Assembly (NCBI GenBank): GCA_963744275.1
Contig: CAVUSX010000019.1
Span: forward strand, 62,001-126,000
Reading direction: 5' to 3'
Length of the DNA stretch: 64,000 nt
Source of the DNA: VAZQ01 sp963744275
GTDB taxonomy: Bacteria > Pseudomonadota > Alphaproteobacteria > Rhizobiales > Xanthobacteraceae
The notes beneath the pieces were generated by a model that searched no databases, was not told the origin of the DNA, and saw only the letters and a program-made list of their open reading frames with translations. The translations under genes were made by a program, and so were the position numbers. Positions 26,697-36,024 of this stretch are shown piece by piece. Positions within the stretch are counted from its first letter, which is position 1. Each line of letters begins with the position of its first letter.

Positions 26697-27140
26697 TCAT
26701 TTGCATTTCGGCAGGTTGCGAATGATGTCGCGCAAAGCGGATTCCTGCACCACCTTGGCGGCCTTGGCGCGCGAGAACCACTGAATTTCGCGCTCCCCGC
26801 GTTCCGGCCAGCTTTTCTGCTGGCGTTTCACCTTCAGCGGGAAGACCCGCACCTCGCAGGCGACGACGTGTCCGCTCTTGAGGCGCTTCTTGTATGAATA
26901 GGAGCCGATCGAAGCCCGGCCGACCTTGCCGACGACGCCTGCCTCCTCGCGGGCTTCGCACGCCGCGGTGGCGGAGGGCGTCTTGCGCTTCTGCGGCCAG
27001 CCTTTCGGAATGACCCAGCGGCCGCTGTCGCGCGAGGTCACCAGCATGACCTGGGTGCGGGAATCGCCGCTGCGACGATAGGGCAAAGCCGCGTACTGGA
27101 CGCGGCGCTTGGGAGCGGCCTTTTTTCGTGGGCTGGTCAT
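26697..27140 (-). CDS. Nudix hydrolase (diphosphoinositol polyphosphate phosphohydrolase-like)
   Basis: A 147-residue Nudix protein. The segment VIPKGWPQKRKTPSATAACE followed by AREEAGVVGKVG aligns with the Nudix box, and the paired glutamates REE that bind metal are kept. Two canonical positions differ: Lys for the first Glu and Cys for the Arg of REUxEE. IPKGWP resembles the DIPP/Ap6A group. The N-terminus (SPRKKAAPKRRVQYAALPYR) is basic. It converges with the SRPBCC gene across a palindromic element. Confidence 0.88.
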   Translation of the reverse strand: MTSPRKKAAPKRRVQYAALPYRRSGDSRTQVMLVTSRDSGRWVIPKGWPQKRKTPSATAACEAREEAGVVGKVGRASIGSYSYKKRLKSGHVVACEVRVFPLKVKRQQKSWPERGEREIQWFSRAKAAKVVQESALRDIIRNLPKCK

Positions 27141-27572
27141 GGATGGTGACCAACCCGACTTGCACCTGCCATTTTTCCTGCGTCACCGGATGACTCAGCC
27201 GACTCGGAGAGCTGAACAAAGGTCGCACGCCTTTGAGGCGACATTGTGCGGGACAAAGCGCGGGCTCGGCCCGGTCGGGCCATGCCCGCTGGTGCGCGCG
27301 GCCGCCCGGCCACGCTCGAGCAAGCGGTCGCCCGAGCGACGCCGTGGGGCGCGGTAGCCGGACTGTCGAAGCAAGTCGTCAGGATCTGTCGTCCTTCGAG
27401 CTGGTGCCAAGGGCCATTGGCGCGCCATTGCGGCCCGACAGCACCGGATCACCCGCGAGCGGATGTGAAACACGCTGCCAACTCTACTGCGAGTACAGCA
27501 AGACGGCGGCGATTCCCATAGTTTTCTGCACGCCGCACCCGATGGGGAGAAGGCGATGTCGAGACGCTGGCG
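27141..27572. other. Intergenic stretch without a recognisable gene
   Basis: No frame here resembles a known protein, and I see no tRNA, insertion sequence or clear hairpin. It contains the promoter side of the Nudix gene and the 3' side of the ABC binding-protein gene. Confidence 0.5.
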
Positions 27573-28556
27573 CTATCGGATGACCTCGTCGGCGCCGGCG
27601 AGCATATTGGGCGGTACGTCGAGGCCGAGCGCCGCGGCGGTCTTGAGGTTGACCACCAGCTCGATCTTGGATGACTGCAGGATCGGCAGGTCGGCCGGTC
27701 TCGCGCCCTTGAGAATCCAGCCGGTGTAGACGCCGGCGCGGCGAAAGGCATCCGACGCGCTATGGCCGTAGCTCGCCAAGCCGCCGTCGGCCGCCATCTC
27801 GTCGGCCGGATAGATCGCCGGGACCGAATGGCGCGCCGCCAGCCCGATCAGCTGCTGGCGCTGGCTGGCAAAGAAGGCGCTCGTGCCGACCACGACGCCC
27901 CCGACCTGCTGCGCCAGCAGGGTGGCGTACGCAGCCTCGATCTCGCCCGTGTTGCCGGCGCGCGCCACCACGAGCTTCAGCCCGCTCGCCGCGGCGGCGG
28001 TTTGCACCTCCGCCACCGACGCGGCGCCGGCGGGAGTTGAGTCCACCATGAGCCCGAGGACCGTGGCTTTGGGGACGAGCTGGTGCAGCAACGCGAGCCG
28101 CGCCGGCGCCAGATCGGCACCCGACCAGCTCAAGCCGGTGACATTTTGGCGCGGCCGGTCCGCCGCTCCGGCCAGACCGTTCCTGACCGGATCGCCGGCG
28201 CTCAGGAACACGATCGGCACGGTCGACGTCGCCGTCTCGGCCGCGACGGTCGCCGCATCGCTGGTGGTGACGATGACGGCGACGCGGCGCGCGATCAGAT
28301 CGGCCGCCAGCGCCGGCAACCGGTTGGGCTGGCGCTCCGCCGAGCGCCAGTCGGTCGTGACGTTGCGGCCCTCGACGTAGCCGATCTCATCGAGGCCGCG
28401 ATGGAAGGCCGCGACCCGCGGCGCCATCAGTTCCGGCGGAGCCTCGCCGAGAAATCCGATGATCGGCGATGCCGGCTCGAGCGCGCGCGCGACCTGCGGC
28501 CAGGTCGCCGCCGCAGCAAGGAGCGTGATGAAATCGCGCCGCCGCATCATGAGCAT
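27573..28556 (-). CDS. ABC transporter substrate-binding protein (ABC_sub_bind, TrpX/YtrF-like)
   Basis: A 327-residue exported binding protein of the PF04392 type. The Tat-like start MRRRDFITLLAAAATWPQVA, IGFLGEAPPELMAPRVAAFH, GYVEGRNVTTDWRSAE and ELVVNLKTAAALGLDVPPNM are the usual landmarks in rhizobia. No permease or ATPase gene is next to it; orphan copies are very common in Bradyrhizobium relatives. The first ATG is at 28556; ATGs at 28550 and 28547 are equally possible. Ligand unknown. Confidence 0.92.
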   Translation of the reverse strand: MLMMRRRDFITLLAAAATWPQVARALEPASPIIGFLGEAPPELMAPRVAAFHRGLDEIGYVEGRNVTTDWRSAERQPNRLPALAADLIARRVAVIVTTSDAATVAAETATSTVPIVFLSAGDPVRNGLAGAADRPRQNVTGLSWSGADLAPARLALLHQLVPKATVLGLMVDSTPAGAASVAEVQTAAAASGLKLVVARAGNTGEIEAAYATLLAQQVGGVVVGTSAFFASQRQQLIGLAARHSVPAIYPADEMAADGGLASYGHSASDAFRRAGVYTGWILKGARPADLPILQSSKIELVVNLKTAAALGLDVPPNMLAGADEVIR

Positions 28557-28732
28557 TCTATCGCCGCTTCGTTCGACCAGCGAGATTGAAGCCGCTGCGG
28601 TTTAGAATTGGTTTAATTCGGTACGCAAGCGTGATGTCGCAGGCACCATGGCGAGTATACGTGCTATCGCAGGCCCTGCGTGCCTGAAAGCGGGCCCACG
28701 ATCCGTGTGCCCACTCCGATTGAGCGGCCTGA

Positions 28733-29638
28733 TCAGCCGGCCGCGCCGAGCTCCTTGAGCGCCGCCTCGATCTGCCTCTTGGCCGGCTCGTCGAGCCGCA
28801 GCGTCAGCGCCTTGCGGTAGTCCGCGATGGCGCGGTCGTACTGACCCATGATCCGGAAGGCGTTGCCCCGGTTCTTGACGTACATGGCTTCATTGGGATC
28901 CAGCCGGATGGCCTCGTCATAGTCCTTGATGGCGCGGTCGTATTGCCGCTTGCCCATATAGACATTGCCCCGATTGTTGTAGGCGGCGCGGCTGCCCGGC
29001 GCGAGCCGGATGGCCTCGTCGTAATCCTTGAGGGCACGATCCTGGTAGCGCCCTTCGTCCAGATAGGCGTCGAAGTCCCACTGCATCTTGTCCTGGTAGG
29101 CCAGCGCCCGGTCGAAGAAGGCGGCAGCGTAGCCGGGGCCGAGCGCGATGGCCTGGTCGAAGTCCTGGATGGCGCGATCGTAGCGTCCCTTGCCGCGATA
29201 GGCATTGCCGCGAAAGTTGAAGGCCACGGGATTCCTGGGATTGAGCGCGATCGCCTGGTCGAAATCCTGGATGGCGCGATCGTATTGGTTCTTGTTGGTG
29301 TAGGCCAAGCCTCTGCCGTCGAGCGGGAAGACGTATTTGGGATCGAGCCGGATCGCTTCGTCGAAGTCGGCGATGGCGTGATCGAGGTCGCGCTTGCTCA
29401 GATAGGCGTTGCCGCGATTGGTGAATGCGATGGCGAGCTCCTGCGGCGTCGCCGGCCCGGCCGCGATCACGGCGCTGCAGCTCGCAAGCTTCTGCTCGGG
29501 CGAGACGCCGGTCGAGGCCGTGCATTGGCTCTGATCGTCCGCTGGCTCGGCACCCGCGGCGGCGGGCAGCGCCAATGTGGCGGCGATCAGGCCCGTAACC
29601 AGCGTCAATCCCAGGCTCGCACTCTTTTGAACCCGCAT
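28733..29638 (-). CDS. Secreted TPR-repeat protein
   Basis: A 301-residue exported protein. The signal peptide is MRVQKSASLGLTLVTGLIAA followed by ...PAAAGAEPADD. At least seven TPR units then follow, each about 34 residues and built on RGNAY..KGRYDRAIQDFDQ. Such proteins serve as scaffolds for periplasmic complexes; no partner is evident. The frame is open well upstream, but the signal peptide fixes the ATG at 29638. Confidence 0.88.
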   Translation of the reverse strand: MRVQKSASLGLTLVTGLIAATLALPAAAGAEPADDQSQCTASTGVSPEQKLASCSAVIAAGPATPQELAIAFTNRGNAYLSKRDLDHAIADFDEAIRLDPKYVFPLDGRGLAYTNKNQYDRAIQDFDQAIALNPRNPVAFNFRGNAYRGKGRYDRAIQDFDQAIALGPGYAAAFFDRALAYQDKMQWDFDAYLDEGRYQDRALKDYDEAIRLAPGSRAAYNNRGNVYMGKRQYDRAIKDYDEAIRLDPNEAMYVKNRGNAFRIMGQYDRAIADYRKALTLRLDEPAKRQIEAALKELGAAG

Positions 29639-29795
29639 CCCGGCCTCCCTCCATGGTGTCCGCGCCGCGATCGCGGTGGCGGCTTCCCTTGGTCGCCCGA
29701 TCATGGCGCCGCGTTCATCGCCTCCGCCCCGAAATGAACCCGGCCGCCCCTTGGAGAGACCAAGAGGGGTGTTTTTCCAGCCCCGAGAGCCCGCC

Positions 29796-30854
29796 ATGCC
29801 CGTTTTGAAGGAAATCCGCCGGCCGAGCCCCTGGCGCCGCATCTGCTCCGCGATGGCGCTGGCCGGCGCGCTTGCCGCCGCCACCGGCGCCCACGCCGAT
29901 ATCATCAAGAAGGACGACATGCTGCGCGGCGTCACGATCACGCACCAGCAATGCGACGCGATCGAGCAGGCGGTGTGGGTCAACGCGTCGGGGCACGATT
30001 TCTGCGTGCGCTACTATCTCTCGACGGCGGGTGGCGAGGGGTCGCGCCCGGTCGTCTTCATCCAGGGCGATTATTTCGGCACGCTCGATCCGAAAACCTG
30101 GACCTGGGTCGACCCCTCCGACGCCAAGGACATCAACACCGACGATCTCATGAGAATGGCGGATGGCTTCTCCAAGATGGCCAAGACCACCGCGATCTAT
30201 CTGGCGCGGATCGGCGTCGAGGGGACGTCCGGCAACCATACGGCGCGCAAGACCCTGCTCGAGCTGAACATGATGAACGCGGCGCTCGATGCCATCAAGC
30301 AGCGCTACGGGTTCGAAGGCTTCCATCTGGCGGGACAATCGGGCGGCTCGAAGCTGGTGGCCGGCCTCATCGGGCTGCGCCACGATATCGCCTGTGCGGT
30401 TTCAGGCTCCGGCCCGCTCGCCACGCCCGGCAGCCCCAGGACCACGGATCCGGGCCGAACCTTTTTCGACGTGACCCGGAACATTCCGCAATTGGCGCAG
30501 AACCGTTCGCTGCGCCTCCTCCTGGTGACGGATCCGGCCGACAAGCGGGTGCCCATCGCCCTGCAGAGCGCCTTTGTCGAGAAGATGCGCCGGGCCGGGC
30601 GCCAGGTCCCGCAGTTCCTGGTCGAGGCGACCGACGAGGATCATCATGGGGTCGTGATGTATTCCGAGCTGGTGGTCGCCGGCTGCGTGCTGGGCAAGAC
30701 CGACGGCGAGATCGCGCGCGCGGTCAGCACCATCGTCAAGCGCAGCGCCGAGTACAACGAGCGCCGGCAGAAGGAAGCCCTCGCCAAGCCGGGCATTGCG
30801 GCCGCCACGCGGCAGACCGTGCGGGATGCCGGCGCGGCTCCGGGCGGCGCCTGA
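29796..30854 (+). CDS. Secreted alpha/beta hydrolase (S9 peptidase-like fold)
   Basis: A 352-residue exported hydrolase. The signal peptide ends near GALAAATGAHA. The nucleophile elbow is FHLAGQSGGSKLVAG (Ser), followed by LLLVTDPADKRVP for the acid and DEDHHGVVMY for the catalytic His. Four cysteines near the ends could form disulfides. The ATG at 29796 is chosen because it gives the signal peptide. It diverges from the TPR gene. Substrate unknown. Confidence 0.85.
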   Translation: MPVLKEIRRPSPWRRICSAMALAGALAAATGAHADIIKKDDMLRGVTITHQQCDAIEQAVWVNASGHDFCVRYYLSTAGGEGSRPVVFIQGDYFGTLDPKTWTWVDPSDAKDINTDDLMRMADGFSKMAKTTAIYLARIGVEGTSGNHTARKTLLELNMMNAALDAIKQRYGFEGFHLAGQSGGSKLVAGLIGLRHDIACAVSGSGPLATPGSPRTTDPGRTFFDVTRNIPQLAQNRSLRLLLVTDPADKRVPIALQSAFVEKMRRAGRQVPQFLVEATDEDHHGVVMYSELVVAGCVLGKTDGEIARAVSTIVKRSAEYNERRQKEALAKPGIAAATRQTVRDAGAAPGGA

Positions 30855-30995
30855 TCCCACAATGGCGGCCCGGCGGCGCGATCGGGACAGCCGGTCGGCT
30901 GTCGTGGCACGCTTTGGTCGGTCCAGCAGCCCTGATTTGACATTGTCGTCCCGGCTTGGCACCAGTGCGAGCAGGAGCGGGCATGGCTGGCGCAG

Positions 30996-31114
30996 GTGCC
31001 GCTAACCCATTGTGGCCACTAGCATTATCCCCACCCTATTGCGGCTGTGCCAAGATCGCCCGCGTGCCACTATATCCCGGTGTGACACGATCGCGGCTGC
31101 GTCACTATATTAGG
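30996..31114. repeat. Three degenerate ~33-37 bp direct repeats upstream of a small gene
   Basis: The units begin GTGCCGCTAACCC (30996), GTGCCAAGATCGCCC (31047) and GTGACACGATCGCGG (31082), and each contains CCACTA or TCACTATAT followed by a purine-rich or C-rich close. The 346-bp gap 30855-31200 contains no recognised gene otherwise. Confidence 0.4.
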
Positions 31115-31200
31115 GGTGCGCAATTAGGGACGCGCAATGGCAAGGTCGCGACCACAGGGTCTCGGGTGCCGCGATCCCTGTTCAATGTGAAAGAGAAGTC

Positions 31201-31494
31201 ATGTCTGACGATCCGGAAATCGAAGACGAGCGGCCGTGCCTGCACTGCCTGATCGGCGATTTGATCGACGAGTATTACGGGGAGTACGGCTCGCCGAGCG
31301 GGGAATCCGACGTCATCGACGTGGGCGAGATCATGACCTCGCTGGCCAAGATCGTCGCGGAGATCACCTCCGGCTCCGATAGCGTGGAAGGCCGCCGCCT
31401 GGTGGAGGAATTGTCGCGGGAAATCTCCAAATACGACGCCGAATATCGCGAGCATGCCGCGAGCGGCGCATCGGGCTTCGACGTCCGGCATTAG
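31201..31494 (+). CDS. Small acidic hypothetical protein with a CxxC motif
   Basis: A 97-residue acidic protein (EIEDERPCLHCLIGDLIDEY near the N-terminus, ending in SGASGFDVRH). CLHC could hold a metal or a disulfide. The start follows AAAGAGAAGTC, a reasonable ribosome-binding site. No family is recognised. The repeats just upstream are its most unusual context. Confidence 0.65.
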   Translation: MSDDPEIEDERPCLHCLIGDLIDEYYGEYGSPSGESDVIDVGEIMTSLAKIVAEITSGSDSVEGRRLVEELSREISKYDAEYREHAASGASGFDVRH

Positions 31495-31510
31495 GGAGTC
31501 GCGGGTCGAA

Positions 31511-31624
31511 GGATGGGTTGAGCTCATCAGGGCGTTCACGCCCGTCTTCGCGGGCTATGCGAAACCCATCACTTGCGCAACCCATCGCCGCCGCTGATGG
31601 GTTTCGCAAGGGCTCAACCCATCC
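31511..31624. repeat. Intergenic palindromic element, family D (GGATGGGTTGAGC...GCTCAACCCATCC)
   Basis: The ends GGATGGGTTGAGC (31511-31523) and GCTCAACCCATCC (31612-31624) are exact inverted repeats. Inner arms GCGAAACCCATCA and TGATGGGTTTCGC also pair. One copy in the window. Confidence 0.8.
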
Positions 31625-31715
31625 TACCAACTTTGGTTACCATTCCGGCAACCAATTGCTGAAGCCGCGCGCGAAGGCGAGTAGGATACGCGCGGGCTCA
31701 GCTCGAGGCAGCGCC

Positions 31716-31991
31716 ATGGGATACAATCGGCCGACCGCTCTGGTCGTCACAGCCGTCCTGATCGTTTCAGGTGCGGCCTCGTCGGCGGACGCGCGCGAGG
31801 CTCGCTTCGTCCATCCGCCGATTCATGTGGCTACCCCGACCGACCGGAGTCCCATCACGCCCTATGTCTTCCCCTACGGCAGCCGCTATCGCTACAATTC
31901 ACCGGGTCCGGTCTATTCTCGGCTGGAATATTGGGGCCCTGGCGACAGCTGCCGGCTCTGGCGCTACAACTACCTGTATTGGATCTGCTGA
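31716..31991 (+). CDS. Small secreted hypothetical protein
   Basis: A 91-residue protein with a signal peptide (ALVVTAVLIVSGAASSADA) and a mature part rich in Tyr, Pro and Arg, ending CRLWRYNYLYWIC. Two cysteines near the end may pair. The ATG at 31716 is chosen for the signal peptide. Function unknown; similar tiny proteins with an aromatic-rich C-terminus are common in rhizobia. Confidence 0.6.
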   Translation: MGYNRPTALVVTAVLIVSGAASSADAREARFVHPPIHVATPTDRSPITPYVFPYGSRYRYNSPGPVYSRLEYWGPGDSCRLWRYNYLYWIC

Positions 31992-32056
31992 CCGCGCGCC
32001 TTGCTGTCATTCGGCGTTGACCGTATCCTGACGCCGAGTTTGCCAGGGAGCGCGGC

Positions 32057-33052
32057 ATGAAACGCCTTTGCACGATGCTGGTGGCCTTCGGTCTCGTCTT
32101 CGCCGGGATCCAAGCCCGAGCCCAAGCGCAGGACAAATATCCGAGCAAGCCGGTCAAGATTCTGGTGCCCTATGGGCCCGGCGGCGCGACCGATATCGTG
32201 GCCCGCATCGTCGGCGAGCATCTGCGCGATGTGCTCGGCCAAGCCTACTATGTCGAGAACAAGCCCGGCGGCTACGGCATGATCGCCATCGAGGACTTGG
32301 CCCGCTCCAAGCCCGACGGCTATACCTTGATGGTCGGCAACGTCTCGACCAACGCCATCACGCCGATTCTCTTCAAGTCGAAACTGAAGATCAACTACGA
32401 GCAGGACGTCGTCCCGGTCATGCGGCTGGTCGATGTGCCGGCCTTCCTCTTGGTCACCACCACCAACTTCGCGCCGCGCACGGTCCCCGAGCTGATCGAT
32501 ACCATCAAGAAGAATCCCGGAAAGGTGCGCTATGGCACCGTCGGCGTCGGCAGCTATCCGGACTACGACATGGCCTTGTTCGCCAAGCGGGCGGGCGACC
32601 TCGAGCTGACCGGCATCCCCAACCGGAACGGCGCGCCCGGCGTGATCCTCGACATGGTCCAGGGCGACACCCAGACCGCGTTCCTCAACGTGGCCAGCAC
32701 CGCCGCCATGGTCAAGGCCGGCAAGCTCAAGCCGCTGGCCGTGGTCAATCATGAACGGCTGGCGGAATTCCCCGATGTTCCCACCATGCGGGAGGTGGGC
32801 TTTCCGGACGTGGGGACGATCGCATGGCAGGCCATGTTCGCTCCCGCCGGCACGCCCAAGGACGTTCTCGAGGCTCTGCAGGCGGCGTCCGTCCAGGCCA
32901 TGCAAGTGCCGGCGGCCAGGAAGGTGTTCGCGGATCAGAACTTCAACATCGTGCCGACCAAATCGGTCGAGGACGCCAGGACCTGGCTGACGCAGGAAAT
33001 GGCCACCTGGAGCAAGATCACCCAAGAGGTGAAAATCCCGGTGCCCGAATAG
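32057..33052 (+). CDS. Bug/TctC-type solute-binding protein
   Basis: A 331-residue canonical TctC receptor. Signal peptide MKRLCTMLVAFGLVFAGIQA, then YPSKPVKILVPYGPGGATD, YYVENKPGGYGMIAIEDLA and KPDGYTLMVGNVSTN. AGGGAG lies 7 bases upstream of the ATG. It is followed 74 bp later by a CocE-type hydrolase and a Gfo/Idh/MocA oxidoreductase on the same strand, suggesting uptake and breakdown of one ester-like compound. No permease genes nearby. Confidence 0.93.
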   Translation: MKRLCTMLVAFGLVFAGIQARAQAQDKYPSKPVKILVPYGPGGATDIVARIVGEHLRDVLGQAYYVENKPGGYGMIAIEDLARSKPDGYTLMVGNVSTNAITPILFKSKLKINYEQDVVPVMRLVDVPAFLLVTTTNFAPRTVPELIDTIKKNPGKVRYGTVGVGSYPDYDMALFAKRAGDLELTGIPNRNGAPGVILDMVQGDTQTAFLNVASTAAMVKAGKLKPLAVVNHERLAEFPDVPTMREVGFPDVGTIAWQAMFAPAGTPKDVLEALQAASVQAMQVPAARKVFADQNFNIVPTKSVEDARTWLTQEMATWSKITQEVKIPVPE

Positions 33053-33126
33053 AGCATTTTCAGGAGCGCTCCGGTGGATCGAGCCGGTCGGTCACGGCCG
33101 CCGTGTTGGATCGAAAGCGACAATTC

Positions 33127-34838
33127 ATGAAGGACGAACCGCGCGAGGCTGCGCCCGCCTATGGGATCGTGGTCGAGAAGGATGTCGCGATCCCGCTGCG
33201 GGACGGCGCCAAGCTCGCGTCCGACGTGCTGCGGCCGGACCATGCCGGCACCTTCCCGGCCATTCTCAATCTCGGGCCCTACCAGAAGGACAAGCTCTGG
33301 ATTCCGCCGAAGACCTGGAGGAGAAACCGAGCCCGCTGATGAACTGGGAGACCATCAATCCGGATTGGTGGGTGCCGCGCGGCTATGCGGCGGTGCGGAT
33401 CGATGCGCGCGGGACCGGCAAATCGCCGGGCCAGGGCGAGCCCTGGTCGTTCCAGGAGGCGACCGACTTCTACGATGCGATCGAATGGACGGCACGGCAG
33501 CCGTGGTGCTCGGGTGCGGTCGGGCTCACCGGCATCTCCTACTTCGCGATCAATCAATGGTTCGTCGCCAACCTGCAGCCGCCCTCCCTCAAGGCGATCA
33601 TTCCCTGGGAGGGCTTCGCCGATCTCTACCGCGACGCGCTGTTTCACGGCGGCATTCTCAACCAGTTCATGCCGAGCTGGTTCGTCACCCATCTCTGCCA
33701 TCATCTGATCGGCCGCGCCTATCGGGACAATCCCGACACGTTTCAAACCAACACGTTGTGGAGATGGCTGCGCAACAACCTCGACAGCGGCGCCTTTGCG
33801 GGCTCGCAGGCGCAGTGGGACAGGATCACGCTGCCGCTCCTCACGGCCGGCAACTGGTCCGGGATGGGGCTGCATCTGCGCGGCAACACCGAGGCCTTCA
33901 TGCGCGCCGCCTCGCCGCACAAGAAGCTGCGCATCCATTCCGGCACCCACGTGCATCCGTTCTATACGCAGGATGGGCGCCGCGATCAGCTGCGCTTCTT
34001 CGATTGCTGGCTCAAGGGCATCGACAATGGCGTGATGGAGGAGCCGCCGGTCAAGCTCGCCATCCGCCAGGGCGGCGGCGCCGTGGTGTGGCGGCACGAG
34101 AACGAATGGCCGCTCGAGCGCACATGCTGGACGAAATTTTATCTCGATCTGTCGGCGCCGGCGGCTGGCGAGGCCGCCAGCGGCGGCACGCTGGTCGAGC
34201 GGAATCCGGCACAGGCCGGCGCGCGCAGCTACTTTGCGAGCGGGCTCAGCAAGGTCGGCTCCGCCTCGGCATCCTCGACCCAGCTGGCGGCGGGCGCCAT
34301 GCAGGCCGGCATGGGAATTTCGCTCACCACGCCACCGCTCGCGCATGACACCGAGGTGACCGGGCCGGTGGCCGCCGTGCTGTGGGTGTCGAGCAGCAGC
34401 GAGGACATGGATCTGTTCCTCACCATCCGCAACATCGATCCGCACGGCAACGATGTGTGGGAGGTGGGTCAGCAGGGCCAGCAGGTGCCGGTGGCCAAGG
34501 GCTGGCTGCGGGTCTCCCACCGCGAGCTCGATCCCGATCTGTCGCGGCCCTATCGGCCCTATCATCGCCACGCCCGCCGTCTTCTGCTCGAGCCCGGCCG
34601 GATCGTGCGGGTCGAGGTCGAGATTTGGCCGACCTCGATGGTGTTCGCTAGAGGCCACCGCATCGCCCTCGATATCCAGCCGCGTGACGGCGTCGGCAGC
34701 GTGCACTACACGCACTATCATGCCGACTACAATACCGGCACGAACACCATCCATGCCGGCGGCGAGATGGAATCCTATCTTCTGCTCCCGGTCATACCGC
34801 CGGCGGTGGCGGTCGATGCAACGGGAGACGAGCAATGA
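33127..34838 (+). pseudogene. CocE/NonD family hydrolase, one frameshift near 33312
   Basis: X-Pro dipeptidyl-peptidase (S15)-like hydrolase of the CocE family. The N-terminal piece from the ATG at 33127 reads VVEKDVAIPLRDGAKLASDV and NLGPYQKDKLWIPPK; the frame is then lost, as one G is missing from an expected AAGGACCTG, and resumes as DLEEKPSPLMNWETINPDWW. The nucleophile is Ser in VGLTGISYFAINQW, and the C-terminal jelly-roll domain runs to the stop at 34838. The last bases overlap the oxidoreductase start (ATGA). Confidence 0.9.
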
Positions 34839-35950
34839 AGCAGAAGGCGAAGGGGATCGGATTGGCCATCGTGGGGGCCGGCCGGGTCGGCCTTTTCCGC
34901 GGCGAGGTCGCGGCGCGGCACCCCGCCGTCGAATGGATCGGCATCGCGGAGCGGAACCCCAACCGCGGCGCCGATGTGGCCGGCCGGATCGGGGCCGACT
35001 TCGTCACCACCGATCACCGCGAGCTCCTGCGCCGGCCCGAGGTCACCGCCGCCCTGATCGCGACCGACGAGCACCTGCATGTCGATCCGATCCTGGCGGC
35101 GGTGGAGCGCGGCGTGCCCATGCTGATCGAGAAGCCGCTGGCGACCGATCTGGCGCAGTCCGCACGCGTGCTCAAGGCCATTCAAGACGCCAAGCTCGAC
35201 GCCATCGTGGGCTATACCCAGCGCTTCCGCCGCAAATGGCTCGGCGCCAAGGAGAAGGTGCGCACCGGGGCTCTGGGCGACGTGACGCTGGTGACCTCGC
35301 GCGCCTTCATGAACCGGCTGGTCGCGATCGACAACTACAAGCGCACCGACGATCCGGCCACGATCTCGCCGATGGTGATTTCGGGCACCCACGCCCTCGA
35401 CATCGTGATGTGGTACATGGAGAAGAAGACCCCGGTCGAATGCTACGCGCGCTCGATCGACAAGGTGCTGGGCCCGCTCTACCAGGGCATCGACGCCACC
35501 GCCGGCATGATCATGTTCAGCGACGGCAGCATCTATCACCTCAACATCTCCTGGGCGCTGCCGGTGACCTGGCCGGGCGCGGTCTACAGCCTGGAGGTCG
35601 GCATCACCGGCACCGAAGGCGTGCTCACCATCGACGACACCCATCGCGACATGGTGCTGGCGGTCTCGGCCCCGCAGAACGAGGGCTATGCCCCGGACGG
35701 GCGCCGGCTGGTCGACTTCATGGGCAGCTATCCGCCGGGCGACATGGTGCTGGGCGAGCTGCGCGGCCCGATGGCCGAGGAGACCGTTTCGTGGTTGAAC
35801 CGCCTGGCGCTCGGCCTGCCGACGCAAGCCGCCACCGCGGCGGAGGCGCACAATCGGCTGATGCTGACCAAGGCGCTCGATCTCTCGGCGCGCCGCAGAG
35901 AGCCGGTCAAGCTTCCGCTCGAGCCGAACTCGGGGCTGGCGGCGGCTTGA
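34835..35950 (+). CDS. Gfo/Idh/MocA family oxidoreductase
   Basis: A 371-residue NAD(P)-dependent dehydrogenase. The Rossmann motif is GLAIVGAGRVGLFRG at about 9-22, and the catalytic EKP motif is MLIEKPLATD near residue 97. The C-terminal alpha/beta domain contains YKRTDDPATISPMVISGTHA and DIVMWYME. The substrate is often a sugar or cyclitol, but many members act on other secondary alcohols. It overlaps the CocE-type gene by 4 bases, so the two act in the same pathway. Confidence 0.92.
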   Translation: MKQKAKGIGLAIVGAGRVGLFRGEVAARHPAVEWIGIAERNPNRGADVAGRIGADFVTTDHRELLRRPEVTAALIATDEHLHVDPILAAVERGVPMLIEKPLATDLAQSARVLKAIQDAKLDAIVGYTQRFRRKWLGAKEKVRTGALGDVTLVTSRAFMNRLVAIDNYKRTDDPATISPMVISGTHALDIVMWYMEKKTPVECYARSIDKVLGPLYQGIDATAGMIMFSDGSIYHLNISWALPVTWPGAVYSLEVGITGTEGVLTIDDTHRDMVLAVSAPQNEGYAPDGRRLVDFMGSYPPGDMVLGELRGPMAEETVSWLNRLALGLPTQAATAAEAHNRLMLTKALDLSARRREPVKLPLEPNSGLAAA

Positions 35951-35969
35951 GGCCCGGCTTCTTTCGTAG

Positions 35970-35991
35970 GGCGGGTTCGCTTTAACCCGCC
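35970..35991 (+). terminator. Hairpin after the hydrolase-oxidoreductase operon
   Basis: GGCGGGTT (35970-35977) pairs with AACCCGCC (35984-35991) around a 6-base loop and is followed by ATTTTG. It lies 20 bp after the oxidoreductase stop and could end that transcript. It also resembles a short member of the GGGCGGGTT-type palindromes. Confidence 0.5.
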
Positions 35992-36024
35992 ATTTTGCTG
36001 ATCGATTTGAAGGAGAGCGCCGCC

